From: Micavibrio_A sp040381535
GTDB lineage: Bacteria; Pseudomonadota; Alphaproteobacteria; Micavibrionales; Micavibrionaceae
Direction: 5' to 3'
NCBI GenBank assembly: GCA_040381535.1
Contig: JBEIHF010000001.1
Location: forward strand, 124,001 to 188,000
Length of the DNA stretch: 64,000 bases
Numbering within the stretch: the first letter of the stretch is position 1; every line of letters starts with the position of its first letter. Shown here piece after piece: positions 8,236 to 18,209 of this stretch. The translations under genes were made by a program, and so were the position numbers. The notes beneath the pieces are model-generated. The model was not told the origin of the DNA and ran no database searches. It worked only from the letters and a program-made list of their open reading frames with translations.

Positions 8236-9267
8236 TTATGCGGCAGAGGGCAGGCCCTTCGTAGTGGAATATTCGAAATGAAACTCTTCATTCGGGTGGA
8301 TTTGCTTTCTGATCGCGTGGGCGGACAACGCGGCTTCATTAAATCCGGTCAAGATCAGCTTCAATTTGTTCTTATAGGCGGCAATGTCGCCTATAGCATA
8401 AATACCGTCTATGTTCGTCTGACAGGTGTACGGGTCGACCGCTATGTGATTGTGGTCGATACCGAGCCCCCAATCCGAGAGCGGACCTAATTCCGACGCC
8501 AGCCCATAGAAGGGTAGCAGTACGTCGGCATTAAGTACGCGCTCTCCGTGTACCTCAGAAGCTACAATAACGCCCTTGAGAGACATTTGACCGTTTTCAG
8601 ACGTTCCTATAAGCGATTTCAGCTGGTACGGTACCACCAGTTCCAGCTTTTTGGCGACGGCCAAGGCTTCCATCTGGCGTACGCTTTCGGGCGATGCGCG
8701 GAATTTATCACGTCTGTGTACCACATACAGGGCGTTCGCAATGGGTGCTAGCGACAAGGCCCAATCGACCGCCGAATCCCCGCCGCCCGCAATGATGATA
8801 TTCTTACCTTTGAAGTCATCCTTGCGACGTACGATGTACTGAACGCCCGTACCTTCGTATTTTTCTATCCCTTCCAAGGGGGGACGGTTTGGCCCAAAAG
8901 CCCCGCCGCCCGCAGCGATGACAATGGCTGAGACTTTGGCAGCATAGCCCTTTGACGTCTTTATATTCCAAAAGCAACTTTCTTTGCTTATAGCTACAAC
9001 TTGTTGGCTAAGGCAATATTCGGGTACAAAAGGCGCGGCCTGCTTCTCCAGATTGTGGATCAGATCACCCGCAAGGACGGCGGGGCAGCCCGGAATGTCG
9101 TAGATGGGTTTCTCAGGATAGAGCGCCGTGCACTGACCGCCGATTTCGGGCAGAGCGTCGAATACGACCGCGGAAAGTCCCAGCATCCCGCATTCGAATA
9201 CGGAAAAGAGGCCCGAAGGGCCTGCGCCGATAATGGCCACGTCTTTTACGATCAATTGGTCGCTCAT
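8236..9267 (-). CDS. Ferredoxin/flavodoxin-NADP+ reductase, thioredoxin-reductase-like type
   Basis: FAD- and NAD(P)H-binding reductase of the TrxR-like ferredoxin-NADP+ reductase family (YumC type), 343 aa. The start at 9267 (MSDQLIVKDV) puts the FAD motif GAGPSG near residue 14. A start 54 bases upstream would add an unrelated tail overlapping tsaE. Other motifs: GGQCTALYP, the NAD(P) motif GGGDSAVDWAL, and YAIGDIAAY for FAD. The thioredoxin-reductase CxxC pair is absent, which separates it from TrxB. Transcribed divergently from tsaE. Confidence 0.87.
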   Translation of the reverse strand: MSDQLIVKDVAIIGAGPSGLFSVFECGMLGLSAVVFDALPEIGGQCTALYPEKPIYDIPGCPAVLAGDLIHNLEKQAAPFVPEYCLSQQVVAISKESCFWNIKTSKGYAAKVSAIVIAAGGGAFGPNRPPLEGIEKYEGTGVQYIVRRKDDFKGKNIIIAGGGDSAVDWALSLAPIANALYVVHRRDKFRASPESVRQMEALAVAKKLELVVPYQLKSLIGTSENGQMSLKGVIVASEVHGERVLNADVLLPFYGLASELGPLSDWGLGIDHNHIAVDPYTCQTNIDGIYAIGDIAAYKNKLKLILTGFNEAALSAHAIRKQIHPNEEFHFEYSTTKGLPSAA

Positions 9268-9319
9268 GAGCCGTTTTATGCCATGGATTCTGGGCGTTCG
9301 CCACGATAACTTAAACGCC

Positions 9320-9733
9320 ATGCCGATTCATGAAACAACCTCCGAAGCCCAAACCGAGGCCTTGGCCACCGCCACGGCCGATAACGCTGCGTCAGGGCAG
9401 ATCTATCTTCTGGAGGGTAATCTGGGGGCAGGCAAAAGCGTGTTCGCCAGAGCCTTCATCCGCCGCCTTTGCGGGGCAAAGACCGAAGTGCCGAGTCCGA
9501 CCTTCACGCTTGTCCAAACCTACGATTCACCCAAAGGCCCTATCTGGCATTTCGATCTCTATCGCCTGAACGACCCAGAAGAAATTTATAATATCGGATG
9601 GGAAGAGGCGCTTGCGGGCGGCATCGTCCTCGTCGAATGGCCATCCAAATTGGGCACCCTGAAACCGAAAAACGTCCGAACCATTTCCATCGAGACTCAA
9701 GGACCGGAATCACGGACAATCACAATCTCATGA
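9320..9733 (+). CDS. tsaE: tRNA threonylcarbamoyladenosine biosynthesis ATPase TsaE
   Basis: Cytosolic ATPase that cycles the TsaD-TsaB complex during t6A37 modification of ANN-decoding tRNAs. 137 aa from the ATG at 9320. An earlier in-frame start at 9233 would only add sequence antisense to the reductase. P-loop EGNLGAGKSVF, then SPTFTLVQTY, HFDLYRL and VEWP, all family signatures. Its TGA overlaps the murU ATG (ATGA), so translation is coupled. In relatives amgK lies between these genes. Confidence 0.92.
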   Translation: MPIHETTSEAQTEALATATADNAASGQIYLLEGNLGAGKSVFARAFIRRLCGAKTEVPSPTFTLVQTYDSPKGPIWHFDLYRLNDPEEIYNIGWEEALAGGIVLVEWPSKLGTLKPKNVRTISIETQGPESRTITIS

Positions 9734-10443
9734 GCAAAAAACCAGACAAAGCCTTCATCCTCGCGGCCGGCATGGGCACACGCCTTCGCCCGTATACCGA
9801 CACAATTCCCAAACCGATGGTGGAGATCGCGGGGCAAAGCATTATCAAACGCACGATCGAAAAACTTGCCGCCGAAGGCGTGAAAGAGATCGTGGTGAAC
9901 ACACACCATCTCGCAAGCGTTCTCGAAAAGCATTTGAAAGAAATCAACAACCCGAAGATTATTATCAACCGCGAGGAAGAGTTGCTCGACACGGGCGGCG
10001 GATTGAAAAAGGTGCTACATCATTTCCGCGACGATCCTTATTACATCATCAACGGAGACGCGCTCTGGGATGACAAAACACCGAGCGCGCTCCAGCGTCT
10101 CGCCAGCGCGTGGGATGAAACGAAGATGGATATTCTTTTGCTCCTCCAATCCGTGGCCACGATGAGCGTGACTTACGGCGTGGGCGATTATCATCTGCAG
10201 GCGGACGGCAAGGTCAAACGTGCCCGCAAACGCGATGCAGCCTTTATGTTTGCGGGCGTACGCATAGCCCACCCGCGCATTTTCAAAAATTCCCCCGAAG
10301 GTGCGTTTTCGTTTTTGTCGTTAATGGACAAAGCCGAAACCGAAGACAGGCTATACGCCGTGGCTCATAATGACGCGTGGTATCATATCAGCACACCCGA
10401 AGATCTGGCCGCCGTAGACAAGCTTTTCAAGGAACGTGCATGA
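9730..10443 (+). CDS. murU: MurU-like nucleotidyltransferase (N-acetylmuramate-1-phosphate uridylyltransferase)
   Basis: Sugar-phosphate nucleotidyltransferase, 237 aa. The MurU family makes UDP-MurNAc from MurNAc-1-phosphate in the peptidoglycan-recycling route that bypasses de novo MurA/MurB. Signature LAAGMGTRLRP and PKPMVEIAG near the N-terminus, then NGDALW for metal and substrate binding. Start at 9730 overlaps the tsaE stop by ATGA, and its stop overlaps addB the same way. The substrate normally comes from the kinase AmgK, whose gene usually sits just upstream and is missing here. Specificity is inferred from context, and another hexose-1-phosphate is possible. Confidence 0.82.
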   Translation: MSKKPDKAFILAAGMGTRLRPYTDTIPKPMVEIAGQSIIKRTIEKLAAEGVKEIVVNTHHLASVLEKHLKEINNPKIIINREEELLDTGGGLKKVLHHFRDDPYYIINGDALWDDKTPSALQRLASAWDETKMDILLLLQSVATMSVTYGVGDYHLQADGKVKRARKRDAAFMFAGVRIAHPRIFKNSPEGAFSFLSLMDKAETEDRLYAVAHNDAWYHISTPEDLAAVDKLFKERA

Positions 10444-13400
10444 GCGCATCCGCGGCCAAGCCCTGTATCTACACCATCCCATCGGGGCTTTCGTTCGTGG
10501 ATATTCTGGCACGCGGCATCATTGAAAAGGCGGAGGATGACCCGCTCGAACTGGCCCGCATGCAAATCCTCCTCCCCACACGCCGCGCATGCCGGTCCTT
10601 GCGCGAAGCTTTTTTACGTTTGAGCGATGGAAAACCCTTATTGCTCCCGCGCATGACGCCGCTGGGTGATGTAGATGAAGAAGAATTATCCTTAACGCTT
10701 TCGGGCATGGAAGAAGAGCTTTCCCTGCCCCCTTCGATTTCGCCCCTGCGCCGCCAATTCCTTTTGGCACGGTTGATTGCCTCCATGGATGGCTCGCGCG
10801 GGCTTGAGCAAAATCTTGCGTTGGCGTCTGCCTTGGCGCGTTTGATGGACCAAATCCATACCGAGGATTTATCGTTGTCCGACCTCCCCGCGCTGGTGGA
10901 AGAAGAATCGCTCGCTGAACACTGGCAGGTCAGCGTCGAGTTTTTGAAAATTCTCTCCGAACACTGGCCGAAGATTTTACAAGAAAATGGCATGATTGAC
11001 CCCGCCGATCGCCGCAACCGACTCTTAAAAAAATTCACGGAATTGTGGAGAAAAAATCCGCCCAATCATCCCGTGATAGCCGCGGGTTCCACAGGCTCTA
11101 TTCCCGCGACAGCGCAATTTTTGAAAACCATTTCAACGATGCCAAACGGTTGCATTGTTCTACCCGGCCTCGACCAGTATATGGACGAGGAAAGCTGGAC
11201 CAAGATGGACGATACACACGCACAGGCAACGCTGCGCCATCTTTTAAGAACGCTGGGCTTAGAACGGAAAAATATCACCGTTTGGCCGCAGGCCGTATCG
11301 GCGGCGACCGCCCAAGAAACCATGCGCAAACTTACTTCGGAGATTATACGGCCAGCTGAAACATCACATGCTTGGCAGACGATCAAAGACCGGCTGCCTG
11401 TTACTGAACAAGATTTGAACGTCACGCGCTATGACTGCGCGGCCCCCCAGGAAGAAGCCCTGACCATCGCGCTCGCCTTGCGCGGGGTTTTAGAAACCGA
11501 AGGCAAAACCGCAGCGGTGGTTACACCTGATCGCAAGCTCGCCCGCCGCGTCGCAATGGCGTGCCGCAGATGGAATATAGAGATAGACGATTCCGGCGGT
11601 CAGCCGCTTACCGAAACACGCAGGGGGTCATATTTGCGCCTTTGCATCGAAGCCATAAAAAATGAGATGAAGCCCGTGGCACTGCTTAACTTCTGCAAAC
11701 ACGCGCTGTGCCTTCCCAAAGGCGTAAAAGATTGGCGCGGCGAGATACGCGCACTCGATCGCTATGTCTGCCGCGGCCCCGCCTTTCGCGGCGGTATGAA
11801 TTCATACCGCGCGAAATTGCCCAAGCTTACCGAGCGCGGGCTGGATACAAAAGATTTTGAAAAAACCATAGGCTTCATTGAAAAAGCTTTTGCCCCGCTT
11901 TTGAAACTCGAAACTGCGCCTTTTGTGGAATGGGTTGAAGCGCATTTGAGGGTAGCCGAATATTTTTCCGATATTGCGTTGCTTTGGACGGGGCAGGACG
12001 GCGAAGCCGCCGCACTGTATTTTTCGGATCTGCGCGAACAGGCGAAAATTTTACCCGATGTAACGGCCGATGAATATCTTGCCGTACTCGAACAAACCAT
12101 GAGAGGGATATCGGTACGTCCTGCCTACGGCCTTCACCCCCGCCTGATGATACTGGGTCAGTTAGAGGCGCGTCTGGTCGAAGCCGATGTGATGATACTT
12201 GCGTCCTTAAACGAAAAGACATGGCCGCCCGATGCGGGTGAGGACCCGTGGATGTCGCGGCCCATGCGCAAAAAATTCGGCTTACCGTCATTGGAACGAT
12301 CCATTGGTTTATCCACGCATGATTTCGCGCAGGCCGTGTGCGCGAAGGAAGTCATTCTCACCCGTTCAATGCGTGTCGACGGGACACCGACCGTGCCATC
12401 CCGCTTGCTCCAGCGCATGGACACGGTATTGAAAGCTGCGGGATTGGAACCCGCAAAAGTTTTGGGCGGAGACCATCTCGAATGGGCCAAGAAATTGGAC
12501 CATTCGGGCAATTACAAACCGCACAAGCGCCCAGAACCGCGCCCAGCCGTTTCCGACCGCCCGCGCCAGTTGTCCGTCACCAAAATCGAAACATGGATGA
12601 AAGACCCTTACGGGATTTACGCGCGCTATATTCTAAAGCTTAAAAAACTCGATCCCTTGGAACAGCAATTAGATGCCGCCATGCGCGGAACACTCATCCA
12701 TGATGTTCTGCACCGTTTTATCGCCAAACACCAAAAGACTTTGCCGAAAAACGTCGAAAATGATTTCGCCGCCATAGCGCGCGAAGAATTGGAATTACTC
12801 GGTCTCGAAGAAGATGTCATAGGCTTCTGGACCCCGCGCCTTGCCAAAATCGCCGCGTGGTTTGTGGCGTTTGAAACCAAATGGCGTGAAGAAATGATGC
12901 CCGCGAAACTGGAGATCGAAGGCGAGATGGTGGTCAACGGCCCCGCAGGCGATTTTACGCTCACCGCCAAGGCCGACCGCATCGACAAATCCCGCGATGG
13001 TACCACCGCCGCCGTCCTGGATTACAAATCAAGCGGGTCTTACCCGCACAAAGGAATCGTATCAGGCAAATTGCCGCAATTGCCGCTCGAAATGCTTATT
13101 CTGGAAGATGGCGGATTCGGCAAGGACATCGCTGTCCCTGTATCCAAAATTTCCTACATTGTCGTCAATGGCGGCGGCGAAGGGGGCGACATTAAACCGC
13201 TGACCGATCCCACCAAATTGCAGGAAGCGCGCGAGAACGCCAAACGGGGTTTGGAAGATTTGATCGCGGCGTTCGATGACCCCGACATGCCTTATTACAG
13301 CCTGCCGCGCCCCGAAGTCGCTCCAAAATACAATGATTACGAACATCTGGCGCGCGTGCGCGAATGGGCCGCGCTTGATGATCAAGGGGATGACGAATGA
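10440..13400 (+). CDS. addB: AddB, double-strand break repair nuclease subunit
   Basis: Subunit of the AddAB helicase-nuclease, which resects broken DNA ends and loads RecA. 986 aa from the ATG at 10440, which overlaps the murU stop (ATGA). An upstream frame extension is rejected. The N-terminal two-thirds resembles a helicase fold without a working Walker A (LPTRRACRSL). The C-terminal third is a RecB-type PD-(D/E)XK nuclease: RGTLIHDVLHRF, then the catalytic VLDYKSSG. Its stop overlaps addA by ATGA, so the subunits are translationally coupled. Confidence 0.92.
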   Translation: MSASAAKPCIYTIPSGLSFVDILARGIIEKAEDDPLELARMQILLPTRRACRSLREAFLRLSDGKPLLLPRMTPLGDVDEEELSLTLSGMEEELSLPPSISPLRRQFLLARLIASMDGSRGLEQNLALASALARLMDQIHTEDLSLSDLPALVEEESLAEHWQVSVEFLKILSEHWPKILQENGMIDPADRRNRLLKKFTELWRKNPPNHPVIAAGSTGSIPATAQFLKTISTMPNGCIVLPGLDQYMDEESWTKMDDTHAQATLRHLLRTLGLERKNITVWPQAVSAATAQETMRKLTSEIIRPAETSHAWQTIKDRLPVTEQDLNVTRYDCAAPQEEALTIALALRGVLETEGKTAAVVTPDRKLARRVAMACRRWNIEIDDSGGQPLTETRRGSYLRLCIEAIKNEMKPVALLNFCKHALCLPKGVKDWRGEIRALDRYVCRGPAFRGGMNSYRAKLPKLTERGLDTKDFEKTIGFIEKAFAPLLKLETAPFVEWVEAHLRVAEYFSDIALLWTGQDGEAAALYFSDLREQAKILPDVTADEYLAVLEQTMRGISVRPAYGLHPRLMILGQLEARLVEADVMILASLNEKTWPPDAGEDPWMSRPMRKKFGLPSLERSIGLSTHDFAQAVCAKEVILTRSMRVDGTPTVPSRLLQRMDTVLKAAGLEPAKVLGGDHLEWAKKLDHSGNYKPHKRPEPRPAVSDRPRQLSVTKIETWMKDPYGIYARYILKLKKLDPLEQQLDAAMRGTLIHDVLHRFIAKHQKTLPKNVENDFAAIAREELELLGLEEDVIGFWTPRLAKIAAWFVAFETKWREEMMPAKLEIEGEMVVNGPAGDFTLTAKADRIDKSRDGTTAAVLDYKSSGSYPHKGIVSGKLPQLPLEMLILEDGGFGKDIAVPVSKISYIVVNGGGEGGDIKPLTDPTKLQEARENAKRGLEDLIAAFDDPDMPYYSLPRPEVAPKYNDYEHLARVREWAALDDQGDDE

Positions 13401-16400
13401 GCAAGCAACCCACTTTGAAGGCCATGGAAAAACTTTCGGTCCTAGCCGAAGCCTCCGAACGCCAGCGCGAAGCATCGGACCCCGCGACATCCGCATGGGT
13501 GGGAGCGTCCGCAGGATCGGGCAAAACCAAAGTTTTGACGGACCGTATATTGCGTTTGCTACTGCCGCGCGAAGATGGGCGCCCAGGAACAAAACCCGAA
13601 AAAATTCTGGCACTGACCTTTACCAAGGCAGGCGCGAATGAAATGTCTTTGCGTCTTTCTTCGCGCCTTTCTGAATGGGCCGTGATAAAGGAACAAAAAC
13701 TGGTCGAGGATATGGAGAAGAACCTTCTCGGCCGCTTGCCGTCTTTGAAAGAAATCGAATCCGCCCGCAAACTCTTCGCCCGCGTGATCGACGCACCCGG
13801 CGGATTGAAGATCATGACGATCCATTCATTTTGTCAATCGGTTCTGGGGCGCTTTCCCATTGAGGCGGGATTGCAACCGCACTTCAAGGCTCTGGAAGAA
13901 AGCGAAGCGAAAGAATTTCTGGCATCCGCACAAAAGGACGTTCTGTCCCGCGCAGCACGTAGTCCCGCCTCCCCCTTGGCGAACGCGCTTTCGAACATCA
14001 GCGCGTCTATGAATGCGGAGCAATTCGGCCTTGCTATTCAAAGCATGTCTTCCGAACGCCGCCAGATCGCGGATATGCTAAAGCGCGTAAAGAATATCGA
14101 CGGACTTTACAAGAATTTGTGCATGACGCTCGGCATCAAGGCGGGACAAAGCATAGCCGAAGTTGAAGGCGATTTTTGCCTGAGCAATGATCGGGATGAA
14201 GACGCTTTGCGCGAAGTTATTGCGCTTTTGGATCTAGGTGGCAAGCAGGACCAAGCCAAGGTTGCACCGTTACAGGATTTTTTGGATGCCAAGGACCGAG
14301 TGCCGTTTTTGAACGCCTATAAATTCGTTTTCCTGACTACGGAAGATCAGCCGCGCGCCAAAATGGCGAACAAAAATACTTTTGCTTCTTCGCCGCATTT
14401 ACTTGTAACACTTTTGAACGAACAAAAACGCCTGGTGAAATTTGTCGAAACTTGTAAGGCAATCCATTGCTCAGCACTGACGCGTGATTTGTTCCTGATA
14501 GGCCACGAAGTTCTGGCGCAATACAGACATATGAAAAAAACGCGCGGTGTTCTTGATTTCGACGACATGATTCTGCGCACACTGGAACTTCTCAAAGGCG
14601 AAGCGCCTAAGTTGCAGGGCAAAAACGTCAATGACTGGATCATGTTCAAGCTGGATGCGGGTCTCGACCACATTCTCGTCGACGAGGCGCAGGACACAAA
14701 CCCCGAACAATGGGACATCATTCGCCTGCTTTCTGCTGAGTTCTTCACGGGCCTTGGCGCGAGCGGTGAAACACGCACTATTTTCGTAGTGGGCGATGAA
14801 AAGCAATCGATTTTCAGTTTCCAGCGCGCCGCGCCCGAAAAATTCCGCGAGATGCAAAATTATTTCGACCAGAAACTTGCACAGAGCGAACAAAAATTCC
14901 GCAAAGTGAATATGGACACGTCCTTCCGTTCGGTTGATTCGGTTCTGCGTGCTGTGGACGGCGTGTTCGCAGACCCGAGATTGGCACAATCTCTCAGCTC
15001 TGATATTTATCGTCCGCACAACGCCAAACGCGAAGGTCAGGCGGGGATCGTCGAGATCTGGCCGCTCCTCAAACCCATCGGTGGGGACAAGAGCGAGGAC
15101 AAAGATGATTCGCAAATGATCTTCGACGGATGGTTGGTGCCGGACACTCTGGTGGAATCACAGAGTGGCGCATCACGAATGGCGACAAAAATAGCCGATA
15201 CGATCAAGGGCTGGCTGGACGCAAAAGAGAAACTGGAAAGCTACGACCGCCCCATACAAGCGGGTGACATCATGGTCCTGCTAAAATCCCGTACGCCTTT
15301 CGTGGGGCAGCTTGTGCGCGCACTCAAAACACGCGGCGTACCTGTCAGCGGCGTGGATAGAATGATCCTGTCTGATCAGATCGCTGTGCAGGATTTATGC
15401 GCCGCGGCAGCGTTCGCCTTGCTCCCCGATGACGACCTCACCCTCGCCACGCTTTTGAAATCGCCTTTGGTCGGAATGAGCGAGGACGAGCTGCAAAAAC
15501 TTGCGCTCCGCCGTCCATCTTCGCTATGGGAATCCTTGAAGAAAAAAGGGGACGGGAAAATAGTTGGCTGGATGGAACAATTGATCGCAAGGGCGAGTGT
15601 CGATCATCCGTATGAGTTCTTTTCCCGTCTTGTACAGGAGCAATGCCCTGCTGGCGATTACAATGGTATGCAGGCCATCCGTACCCGTTTGGGTGAGGAT
15701 GCGCTCGACCCACTCGATGAATTCCTGAACGTCACGCTGTCTTATGAGAGTACACACGGGGCGGGTTTGCAGTCCTTCCTCCAATGGCAAGCAAACAACG
15801 AAAACCAAATCAAACGCGAACTCGAAGAAGCGGGCGGCGCGGTACGTATCATGACCGTACACGGAGCGAAAGGCCTTCAAGCCCCTATCGTGTTTCTCCC
15901 GGACACCATACGGGTAGGCGGACGCAAAGGCGATTCCATTTATTGGCCGCAGAAGACACACTTACCCGTACCTTTCTACAACTCTTCGAAATCATCAGCG
16001 CCTCAGGCCGTACTTGCCGCGAAAACCGCCATCGATAGGCGCGAGGAAGCCGAATATTACAGGCTTTTATACGTGGCAATGACGCGTGCGGAAGAGCGAC
16101 TGTATGTTGGCGGGTATCTTAGCAAAAAATCACCCGGCCCCGAAACCGCCTATTGGTACGATGACATACGCACCGCGTTCGAAAACCGTATTACGGGTGT
16201 AATCAAGATTCCGTCAGGCATACAGGATGATAAAGGCGAGGACATTCCGGTACTGCGTTTGGAAGAGAAGATAAAGGCACCGGCCGATAATACGAACAAG
16301 AAGAACAAGGGCGCGAAGTCGCTTGAAGCTACATCACTTCCCGCTTGGATTGCCACCCCGATGCCGTTCGAACCCGCGCCGCCGCGTCCACTTGCGCCGT

Positions 16401-16930
16401 CTCGTCCCTCCACACCCGATGCGCCCGCGCAATCACCGCTCTCATCCACAGACGAATACCATTTCCGCCGTGGCCTTGCGACACACAGGCTTTTGCAAAC
16501 GCTACCTGAACTGCCCCCTTCGCAAAGACAAGCCGCCGCAGAAAATTTTCTCGGCCGCACCGCGCTCGGGCTGCCCCCTGCCCTGCAAAAGGAAATTGTG
16601 GAAGAAACGCTTTCCGTTTTGACCGATGACAATTTTAAAGATATTTTCGGCCCCGAATCGATGGCCGAAGTGCCCGTCACGGGAATGTTGGATGATCACA
16701 CGTTGATCTCGGGGCAGATCGACCGCATTTTGATTCGCGATAAAGAGATTTTGATCGTCGATTACAAAACCAATCGTCCGCCGCCTGAACGCGAAGAAGA
16801 CGTGCCTGAAATTTATGTGAAGCAGATGAAGGCCTATGCGGATACGCTGCGCCGGATTTATCCTAATCGCCGCGTACGTTGCGCGTTATTGTGGACTCAA
16901 CGCGCGGTTCTCATGCCCATCAGAGTTTAA
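13397..16930 (+). CDS. addA: AddA, double-strand break repair helicase-nuclease subunit
   Basis: UvrD-type 3'-5' helicase plus C-terminal nuclease, partner of AddB, 1177 aa. Helicase motifs in order: I GASAGSGKTKV, Ia LTFTKAGANEM, II ILVDEAQDTN, III VVGDEKQSIFSFQ, V MTVHGAKGLQ, VI YVAMTRAEERLY. A Pro/Ala-rich linker precedes the nuclease domain, whose catalytic stretch is GQIDRIL...LIVDYKTN. The last 45 bases overlap the end of the convergent gene. In other alphaproteobacteria trxA follows directly. Confidence 0.93.
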   Translation: MSKQPTLKAMEKLSVLAEASERQREASDPATSAWVGASAGSGKTKVLTDRILRLLLPREDGRPGTKPEKILALTFTKAGANEMSLRLSSRLSEWAVIKEQKLVEDMEKNLLGRLPSLKEIESARKLFARVIDAPGGLKIMTIHSFCQSVLGRFPIEAGLQPHFKALEESEAKEFLASAQKDVLSRAARSPASPLANALSNISASMNAEQFGLAIQSMSSERRQIADMLKRVKNIDGLYKNLCMTLGIKAGQSIAEVEGDFCLSNDRDEDALREVIALLDLGGKQDQAKVAPLQDFLDAKDRVPFLNAYKFVFLTTEDQPRAKMANKNTFASSPHLLVTLLNEQKRLVKFVETCKAIHCSALTRDLFLIGHEVLAQYRHMKKTRGVLDFDDMILRTLELLKGEAPKLQGKNVNDWIMFKLDAGLDHILVDEAQDTNPEQWDIIRLLSAEFFTGLGASGETRTIFVVGDEKQSIFSFQRAAPEKFREMQNYFDQKLAQSEQKFRKVNMDTSFRSVDSVLRAVDGVFADPRLAQSLSSDIYRPHNAKREGQAGIVEIWPLLKPIGGDKSEDKDDSQMIFDGWLVPDTLVESQSGASRMATKIADTIKGWLDAKEKLESYDRPIQAGDIMVLLKSRTPFVGQLVRALKTRGVPVSGVDRMILSDQIAVQDLCAAAAFALLPDDDLTLATLLKSPLVGMSEDELQKLALRRPSSLWESLKKKGDGKIVGWMEQLIARASVDHPYEFFSRLVQEQCPAGDYNGMQAIRTRLGEDALDPLDEFLNVTLSYESTHGAGLQSFLQWQANNENQIKRELEEAGGAVRIMTVHGAKGLQAPIVFLPDTIRVGGRKGDSIYWPQKTHLPVPFYNSSKSSAPQAVLAAKTAIDRREEAEYYRLLYVAMTRAEERLYVGGYLSKKSPGPETAYWYDDIRTAFENRITGVIKIPSGIQDDKGEDIPVLRLEEKIKAPADNTNKKNKGAKSLEATSLPAWIATPMPFEPAPPRPLAPSRPSTPDAPAQSPLSSTDEYHFRRGLATHRLLQTLPELPPSQRQAAAENFLGRTALGLPPALQKEIVEETLSVLTDDNFKDIFGPESMAEVPVTGMLDDHTLISGQIDRILIRDKEILIVDYKTNRPPPEREEDVPEIYVKQMKAYADTLRRIYPNRRVRCALLWTQRAVLMPIRV

Positions 16931-18037
16931 AGCACGTAATCGTACATTGACGTTGGCTACCATAAGCCTAACGTAAGTTTTGTCTATCTTGTCCGCATTC
17001 CCGCCGCCATTCTTTTTCAATAATTCGACTGCATCCGTCAACGTTCGCGGATCGCCGTTTTTATTCATGCCTTTCAACCACATATAAACAGTCATCGCGC
17101 GTTCGGATATATCACCGGCCCTAAGCAAGGTCTGGATATCGCGTTTGAGGATCCGCATATTGCGATCTTCTTCGGTTTCAACGGCTTGTCCACCTTTAGA
17201 CGGTGCAGATTGTTTTGCGGCCGCTGCCGCTCTATTTTTTTCGAAGTGATTTCCAATATCGGGTTCGGATTCCCCTCTGGCAGGTTTCGCCGCGCTCAAA
17301 GGCACGGGTTTGGGTATATCCGCAGAGCCTGTGAAGTCAGCTCCTGCCGACGGAGTGGTTTTTTCCTTATTGGCGAGCGACGCCGCCGTCACCGCGATGA
17401 TCATAAATTCAGGAATTTGTATGCTATACTCTTTGGCAGTGGAGCCTATAAAAGCCAATGCTTCCTGTAACAGATCCATATGTTCTCTGTTATACTTAAC
17501 GGAAAGTGCTTTTAGTTCCTGAGCTTTCAATTTATCTGGCATAAGATACGCCGCAACATATTGCATGGATTTTGCGCCGATGGTTTCCCGTCTTAATGCG
17601 GATTCTATGGCGGATGCAATGATTGGACGATAAGCAAGATCCATCGCGTGCCATGCGCGATCATAAAGCGAGCCGACTTTTATACTTCTGCTGCTGAGAA
17701 AATATTTAGTTCTGCCCCGCATGATGCCTCTTACATGCAAAAATTCCTCATCATCCTTCAGGAAGGCTGGGCCTTCATTGATAGCATCAAGAAGATTTTT
17801 TTCGCTACTGAGCACATGCATCCTCATCGCTTCCCCCATAGCACCGGATGCTTTTGAATAATCATCACCCATCAAAAGTCTTAATGTGCCGTAAAGATGA
17901 TAATAAGGTGTGGGCTTTTGAGGATTGCCAACTAGATAATGCTCTTTGAGCTGGCCGGCTTTATCGGCAAGATCAGGGCGTGTCTCCACAACCATATTGT
18001 AAAGATCAAGCGCACTTTTAAGTCTGCCATAGCTCAT
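16886..18037 (-). CDS. Hypothetical protein, 383 aa, tail-to-tail overlap with addA
   Basis: Unrecognised, largely helical protein. Residues 1-220 resemble a helical-repeat protein in character. A low-complexity linker rich in Ala, Pro and Ser lies at about 225-285, and a second helical block follows (RNMRILKRDIQTLLRAGD). No signal peptide or catalytic motif is seen. It is inserted between addA and trxA, neighbours in many alphaproteobacteria. Its 3' end overlaps addA by 45 bases in antisense. The 170 bases upstream are AT-rich. It could be a lineage-specific acquisition. Confidence 0.7.
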   Translation of the reverse strand: MSYGRLKSALDLYNMVVETRPDLADKAGQLKEHYLVGNPQKPTPYYHLYGTLRLLMGDDYSKASGAMGEAMRMHVLSSEKNLLDAINEGPAFLKDDEEFLHVRGIMRGRTKYFLSSRSIKVGSLYDRAWHAMDLAYRPIIASAIESALRRETIGAKSMQYVAAYLMPDKLKAQELKALSVKYNREHMDLLQEALAFIGSTAKEYSIQIPEFMIIAVTAASLANKEKTTPSAGADFTGSADIPKPVPLSAAKPARGESEPDIGNHFEKNRAAAAAKQSAPSKGGQAVETEEDRNMRILKRDIQTLLRAGDISERAMTVYMWLKGMNKNGDPRTLTDAVELLKKNGGGNADKIDKTYVRLMVANVNVRLRALNSDGHENRALSPQ

Positions 18038-18209
18038 ACAAGTATACCTGTTAAAATCTTTAAACAGGGTCGTTCTAGCAAGTTTTATCGTTTTATGTCA
18101 ATAATTTAATTGTTAACACCTAATATACGGACAGGGGCCAGCAAACCCTTGACGTACGGGCCCTCACGCCCGATCTTAATATTCAAGAAAAGTACGAAAG
18201 GATAAGAGT

